From the NCBI RefSeq assembly GCF_000203815.1, contig NW_004457695.1, positions 1,672,054-1,736,053 on the forward strand: DNA of 64,000 nucleotides, written 5' to 3'. The position numbers and the translations under genes are program-made. Within the stretch, counting starts at the first letter, position 1. Each line of letters starts with the position of its first letter. Shown here in pieces: positions 58,303-64,000 of the stretch. This stretch comes from Cavenderia fasciculata (Eukaryota; Evosea; Eumycetozoa; Acytosteliales; Cavenderiaceae). The notes under the pieces are model-generated. The model made no database searches. It saw only the letters and a list, made by a program, of their open reading frames with translations, and was not told where the DNA came from.

Positions 58303-61302
58303 TTACTTTAATAGAGTCTCGACCTTTAAGTTATTTGCCTCTCTTTTGCTGCAGGATAATTGATTCAATAATTGAATATACTCTAGAATTTGTTCTTTGG
58401 TTAAAGAAGTGCTCGTATTTGCATTTGTCAAGGTCGTCAAAATAGAGGTGGATACCATCTTGTCTAAACACGTGTTCACCATATTCGTTTCTTTTATCTC
58501 TACATTATTATTATTATTATTATTATTTGAATCTGGTTGTGAACTAACGGTTAAAGTGTCAACTTCTTCATCGTCGTCAATAATGGTTTCTATCATTTGG
58601 TTTTGTTCATGTTTTAAACCATTTTTTAATAAATCCATTTGGCTAAGAATAGAATAGAAAAGTTAGTAATTAAATAATAAAATAAATCATTATTTACTTT
58701 ACTTACAATTGATGATAATGTTTGTTAATTAAATCAGTTTGAACCAAAATTAAATGATCATTTATAGATTTTGTAATGGTAGCTTCCAATTCAAATGGTT
58801 GTCGGTAAAGATTATTTGGAGATTGGTCATTTGAAATGGTTATATATTTAAACTCTGATTGTAAGGTTTCTAAAGAAACTACTGATTTTGAAAATGGACT
58901 TGCAATAATACCAATAAATGGTTCAATATTATCTTCCTTTTTATATAATTTCTAGAAACAAAATATTGTTAATATTATAAATTACTTTTTCTTTTGATTT
59001 GTTTTTTATCATACTTGATAAGATGATTGAGTTTCAATATCACGAATTGAAGGAATGGGAGCAAAGTTTGGATGAGAATGATACCAACCAACAATTTCTA
59101 AATCCATAGAAGTTGCCAAATCACGAGCTGCTATGAGTGACGCTGGATCCATGTCACATTGAATATCGCTTGATATAGAATTGCATGGAATTGCCAAGCT
59201 GATGGATATGTGTTTGATAGTGTCATCGTATTTACCACACAGCATACCAATAACCTCTGTAGAGGCCATATGTGAATGAATGTCCATTGTCACTAGTGAA
59301 TTGGTACTTGCATCTAATGTGAATGGTGCTTTGTTTGATTGATCATTGTATTTACTACATTCAATCAATGTAAAAGGATCCAAGTAATCATATATTTCTT
59401 CTTCTTCTTCTTCATAATCGTCATATTCATCATCATCATCATCATCAAATTCTTGTTTCTTTTTCTTTATAGAATGTTCAATTGTTAAATTATTATTTTT
59501 ATGATGGTGGTTATGGTTTTGATGATGATTTTGAAGATGACCCAATTCTTTTCTTTTTCTAGAACCATTGGCTTGAAAATTAATAGCTCCAATTGATTCG
59601 AGGAATCCATGTACACGTCCAATTGCATTTACATCTCCACATTCTTTAATCTCTCTTCTAGCAATTGTTTTTGACAATTTTATAGGTTTGATTCTATTCC
59701 AATGATCTACAATTGCATTTCTAATCTTTAAATATCTATCTGGTGTTTTTGAAGGTATTCCTTTAAAGAATTCTTCACATCCTCTAATCTCTATTTCTAT
59801 TATTTTATTTTTTGGTAAAATCTATAAAAAATTAAAGAAAATAAATATTTAGTATCAATACTCCTATATACATTGTTTATATATTTATATGTTTACCCTT
59901 TCAAAAGTAGGATATTGATTCGTTTCTTCTCCTTCATATTTTTGATCATTTTCTAAACTATGATCAATAGTTATATTATTGTTGTTGTTATTATTATTAT
60001 TTACAAAATTATCTACATTTTTACAAGTATTGGTGATTGATTGTTCACCATCTTCTATATCAATATCAATATCTTCATCCTCTTCTGAATGATTACCATT
60101 ATTATTATTATTATTATTATTAAAAGTTGTTGAATTGGGTTGTTTTTTTCTTGGACTCTTTACTACTACTACTTTGTTTGTTGATCCATTAGTTGTTTCA
60201 TTGTTACTAATAGATTTAAATTCATCCAATAATTCCATATCACCAGATTCCTTTAGTTTCTTAAAGAATATTCTTGCATGATTCTTTACCTGCATCGATG
60301 TTCTTGTTTTAATATGTTCTGCAATCGATATCCATTTACTTCTACCGTATATCCTCATCCCTTCAATGAATAGTTCATGTTCTCTATCACTCCATTGTGC
60401 ATTATGTGATGGTAGATTATTATTTGTTGTCTTTTTTTGTTGTACAATTTCTAAATAAAAGAAAGAAAGAAAATAACAGTTATTAATAACAGTTTAACTA
60501 CACCTATAACTCACACATTGTATTACATACTATTAATATCAGAGATATTATGTTTCTTTAACTTTTGTTGTACTTTTTGATGATGTGATTTGATTTGTTC
60601 AACGGTTTTAGTCTTTACCAATGTTTGTATCTTTCGATAGTCTTTATCATATAGTTTTACACCTTGAACATACAGACTCTCTTCTTCATTGGTCCATGGA
60701 GTTCTAATTGCCTTTGCTTTTGATTTAATAGGAGTCGGTGTTTTCATTATAGGAGTAGTTGGAGGTGGTGGTAATAAACAAGGTGAAGAGGAAGATGAAG
60801 AAGAAGATGATGAAGAAAGGGTCGGAGAAGAAGATGATGTAATGGGTAAATGGTGAATCGTTTTGGATCCCTCTTGTCTATACTTGTGGTTGTGACGAGT
60901 AGGAGGTTCATCTTCATAGGATGAACTACCACTACTACCACTACTATCATCATCTTCACTACTTGATGTTTGTCGTTGTTTAGTATTACCAATGTTCAAT
61001 GAAATGGTTTTCGATGATATGACAGGTCGATGATGAATAGTAGTATTAGTAGTAACTAGTACATCATCTTCATTTGATGATGATGAAGAGTACCCACCAC
61101 TACTACTACTACTATCCTCATCACTACTACTACTACTACTTTCATTGCTACTTGTTGGCAATGGCGGTGATGTCAATGTTGTTGTTGTTGATGTTGTAGT
61201 TATAATATAGTTGTTACTATTGTTAAATATGGATAATGATGATGATGGTGGTGGTTGATCATCATCATCAACCTCTGATATAATGTCTACATCTTCTTCC
61301 AT
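58303..61302 (-). CDS. mysm1: MYSM1-like protein (two Myb/SANT, SWIRM, JAMM/MPN deubiquitinase)
   Basis: Five exons: 60531..61302, 59897..60450, 59015..59821, 58707..58951, 58303..58642; 905 aa. After Ser/Asp/Glu-rich ~205 residues come two Myb-like repeats ('[45 protein letters not shown]' and '[46 protein letters not shown]'). A SWIRM domain (about 455-540: '[30 protein letters not shown]...[21 protein letters not shown]') and an MPN domain (about 610-740) follow with an intact JAMM motif: E in '[10 protein letters not shown]', HSHP in '[17 protein letters not shown]', S and D. In animals MYSM1 removes ubiquitin from H2A and acts as a transcriptional regulator. Confidence 0.93.
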
Positions 61303-61445
61303 ATTTTATTAATTAATTATCATTCGTCGTAGTATCTGTATATTGTATTACAAAAAAAAAAAACGATAATAGTTCTTCATCTTTGTCAGATTTCCAAGAA
61401 GCTAGAAATACGATATATTAAATTAAATTAATTTATTTTAATATA

Positions 61446-62654
61446 TTAACTATCTTTCATAAATTGATCATTATTATTATCATTATCATCATGATCATCA
61501 AATTTAGTAGTAAAATAACGTTCTTGTATTTCTTGTTTCTTGTCAAACTCCCATTTCATCTCTCTTTCATGTAGTTCCATGATGGCGGCATTGTTGGTAT
61601 TGAGTGAGTTATATACAAATCCGTTGCTCTTGTCGATGGCTTTAACGAGATCATAGACACTTTCCTTGTCCAAGATATTGAGTGGATGGAATGCAACCAA
61701 ATTAAAATCCTCAATCAACGATGTCAATGCTTTGTTTAATTTGCCAAATTGTGGATGTCTTTTATCGGCATCCAAGAATGTATGTAGAAATCCAAGATCC
61801 AATACATCTGTATAATATTCTAATTGGAAATCTAAAAAGATAGATAGTTTAGTCACAAGTTGTTGTATTCATTACATTATTTATATATATATATATATAT
61901 TTACCTAGTTCACCATTCTTTTCTATTAAATCTATTTTTGAGAATACATTGACATGTGGTAATGCAATACGAAGCATAGAACTCAACGATACCAACAATA
62001 CCGATATATAATTACTTGGATTTTTACAATAGAATGAATCAAATACTTGTATCACTGTTAACTATATATATATATATATATATCAATCAATTGTTAGAAT
62101 CTCCATAATTGTCTACTATTCTATCTATCTATCTATCTATCTATTTGTTTAATCAAACATACTCTATAAGACCAATTTGTAATTTCATCAAATATTCTAC
62201 TAACAGTTTTATCGTGAGTGTACAATTCAATCTGACCGGGACAATCAAATATGATATAGTGATCGGGTATCTTTGCAAGTTCCTCTTTTAACCAATCTAG
62301 ATTCTTTTCCAGATACTCCATCGAGTAGAGTAAAGCACCGTTGGGTCCCAACTCTTCGTCTATCATTAGTTTCTCAAAATCGATCAAATCTCGTACATCG
62401 ATCGTTGCTGTATATGGTATCGTCTCATTTGCTGGGTCCAAGTTTACAACTGCTACCTTTCTTCCTATAGATGCTAAGAATTGTGACATTCCATTACAAT
62501 ATACTGTCTTTCCTAATAAATTTAAAACATCAACGTCAAGTTAGAAGAGAGAGGAAGAAGATATATATATCTCAATTGAAAAAGATAATAGAATAGATAA
62601 GATTAGATACGTACCACTTCCTGGTGGACCTATAACTATTTGACCAAATGGCAT
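61446..62654 (-). CDS. gpn2: GPN-loop GTPase 2
   Basis: Exons 62615..62654, 62163..62512, 61905..62061, 61446..61831; 310 aa. The Walker A 'GPPGSGKT' is split by the first intron (exon 1 has 40 nt). 'VVNLDPANE' (Walker B/switch region), the GPN motif in 'LGPNGALLYSMEYL', 'IFDCPGQIELYTH' and 'VFSKIDLIEK' (guanine specificity) are all present. Acidic Asp/Asn C-terminus. GPN2 is a cytosolic GTPase, partner of GPN1/GPN3, needed for assembly and nuclear import of RNA polymerase II. Length is normal for GPN2. Confidence 0.95.
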
Positions 62655-63055
62655 TTCTATATCTATCTATCTGTATCTATCTCTAAAATAATAATATTAT
62701 CTTTTTAATAAATGAACTTGTAAATGAAATGTTTCATTTTCATAGATCACACGAATCGAATATTATTTTCGTCAATAATATATTGATTAATATTATTCTA
62801 GTTTAGTTTATAAAGTTTATGATGTTTTAAATTTATTATTATAACAAATTATGAATCACAATGCAAACATGTAATCATAATTTAATCGTCTTTTATCCAA
62901 CCAACCAACTATTTCTTCCCTATCTATCTCTCATTTTTTGGTTGATAGTATATTGTTTGTTTGGGAGGGATTGGGGGGAAATCAATAATGGATGGATGGA
63001 TCGTATAGTGAAGTTGTTTGGGGGGAAGGTGTGTATCGTTCAATTGTGTTGTGTT
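62655..63055. other. Intergenic region between gpn2 and p24 gene
   Basis: 400 bp, AT-rich with a GGGAGG/TGGATGG patch at 62960-63030. It lies between two minus-strand genes and presumably carries the gpn2 promoter and p24 3' end. Nothing specific seen. Confidence 0.4.
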
Positions 63056-63999
63056 TTAGACGAGTTTCTTTGCCTTGAAGAAAGACTTCAAATGTCTCAT
63101 TTGCCACATACCAGTGAGGACGAGAATGATAAGTTGTAAAACAGACCACCACATGACTCTGCTGTTGGTGCTTTCAGAGGTATTACGGAAAACAACTTCA
63201 CGTCCCTTTTGGTAACTTTGTTCCTTTCTAATTTGTGTAACTCTATCGTTTAATCTCTTTACTGAAATTTCAAGGTCTAAAATTTAAATAATAATAATAA
63301 TGGTTAGATCAAATCAATTGGTTATATAGTTGATTCTATTCTCTATTCTATTCTATTCTATTTACTATTTAAATGTTCAACCTTGGCAATTTCTTCGTAA
63401 TCATTGGCGTTGGCACCAACTTGAATATCTAAATGTAATCTCTGCATCAAAAGTGGTTAATATCCATTATTCTTATTATAGTGTCTGAATTGTCTATATC
63501 TATCTATCTATCTATCTATCTAACATACTGTCTTGACTTGTGGACCGAACCATTTTGATGGATTGGTTGAGACGCAAATCTTGTATTCACCTCCCATTGC
63601 TGTTTGGAAAGCGAATCTACCAGTTGAACCCATAGTCTTTGAAAGTACTTCACGCTTTTCTGGGTCAGTAACTAATACTGTCAATGCTATAAATATATAT
63701 AGATATAGATGTAATTGACATGTTAATATATGTATTTGACTGAGTCATCTTTCGTGTTGACCAATGAATTCATTCATCTTGTCTGCTTCTATGTTTCTGT
63801 ATGTACCTAAACCAGAGTTAACAACACCATTTTGTGGATTCATATCTTCCAAGGTGAACTTTCCTACCAAGAGAGTATCCTTTGGATTCTCTTCAATGTA
63901 ACACTTGACAACACCACCATTCAACTCCATGTAGAGTGATTGACAGCTTGTAAAGAGCAATGAAAGCAAAGCGAATAAAATGAGTGATTTACTGAACAT
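63056..63999 (-). CDS. p24/TMED family cargo receptor (emp24/gp25L)
   Basis: Exons 63762..63999, 63529..63686, 63366..63441, 63056..63276; 230 aa. Signal peptide ([21 protein letters not shown]), then the GOLD domain ('[20 protein letters not shown]', two Cys at C33 region and 'KICVS' as the conserved pair), '[25 protein letters not shown]', coiled coil '[21 protein letters not shown]', transmembrane segment '[16 protein letters not shown]' and cytosolic tail '[13 protein letters not shown]' with the diphenylalanine COPII and KK-x-x COPI signals. The first donor (GTCAAC) is atypical but restores the frame '[19 protein letters not shown]'. This end matches the p24-alpha (TMED9) group of ER-Golgi cargo receptors. 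The last base of the start codon is one base from the window edge. Confidence 0.95.
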
Positions 64000-64000
64000 C

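Noticed and set aside
1-64000. tRNA genes
   Set aside because: Searched by eye for A-box/B-box (GGTTCGA-type) pairs on both strands. GGTTCGATTT near 46713 has no partner A box or acceptor stem. None found.

Overview
The window is eukaryotic and almost certainly from a dictyostelid social amoeba (Amoebozoa). The supporting signs are AT-rich intergenic DNA, short AT-rich GT-AG introns (about 60-110 bp), runs of Asn, Gln, Ser and Thr inside proteins, a near-perfect Dictyostelium-type G-alpha-2, and DUSE-type promoters 60-63 bp upstream of short stem-closed RNAs. Intergenic gaps of up to 5 kb and fairly GC-rich codons in some genes suggest it is not D. discoideum itself. I cannot name the species.

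The exon models below were built by hand. For every multi-exon model the summed coding length is a multiple of three, with one ambiguous donor in the HsdR-like gene. The Utp18-like gene leaves the window, so only its join phase could be checked.

Layout, left to right. 1-2.6 kb (-): Utp18-like SSU-processome protein (runs off the left edge) and an EGF plus GT14 glycosyltransferase. 3.1-8.9 kb (+): KDM8/JMJD5-like JmjC protein, a dictyostelid ankyrin-like protein with one apparent frameshift, a stefin-type cystatin, and a small orphan ORF. 9.0-9.3 kb: two divergent, homologous short ncRNA genes with DUSE promoters. 9.8-10.7 kb (-): degenerate cyclic-nucleotide-binding-like protein. 12.1-14.9 kb (+): ARMH3. 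15.2-16.7 kb (-): a protein that reads as a divergent H2B fold followed by an H2A-like fold. 18.4-19.6 kb (-): G-alpha-2 (gpaB), with about 5 kb of gene-free DNA upstream. 24.6-26.4 kb (-): secreted BPI/LBP-like protein, then a 91-bp-arm foldback repeat. 26.9-28.6 kb (-): ArgJ. 29.1-29.7 kb (+): Med22. 30.3-34.2 kb (+): ANK-MATH-MATH-ANK-BTB protein. 34.3-38.2 kb (-): AAK1-type kinase fused to an ANTH-like domain. 39.4-42.4 kb (+): type I DnaJ and a quinone oxidoreductase. 42.8-46.1 kb (-): an unknown protein and an HsdR-like (type I restriction R subunit) helicase. 46.8-49.7 kb (+): ATP6AP2-like V-ATPase accessory protein and Imp3. 50.0-50.8 kb (-): a securin-like protein with KEN and D boxes. 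50.9-52.0 kb: relic region with inverted repeats. 52.0-55.8 kb (-): phospholipase D. 56.5 kb (-): small unknown protein. 57.6-58.1 kb: orphan fragment. 58.3-61.3 kb (-): MYSM1-like Myb/SWIRM/JAMM protein. 61.4-62.7 kb (-): Gpn2. 63.1-64.0 kb (-): p24/TMED cargo receptor.

Most genes are housekeeping: ribosome assembly, transcription, membrane traffic, chaperones and arginine synthesis. The points that stand out are the fused H2B/H2A-like protein, the divergent DUSE-driven ncRNA pair, the eukaryotic HsdR-like helicase, the kinase-ANTH fusion, the candidate securin, and the long foldback.
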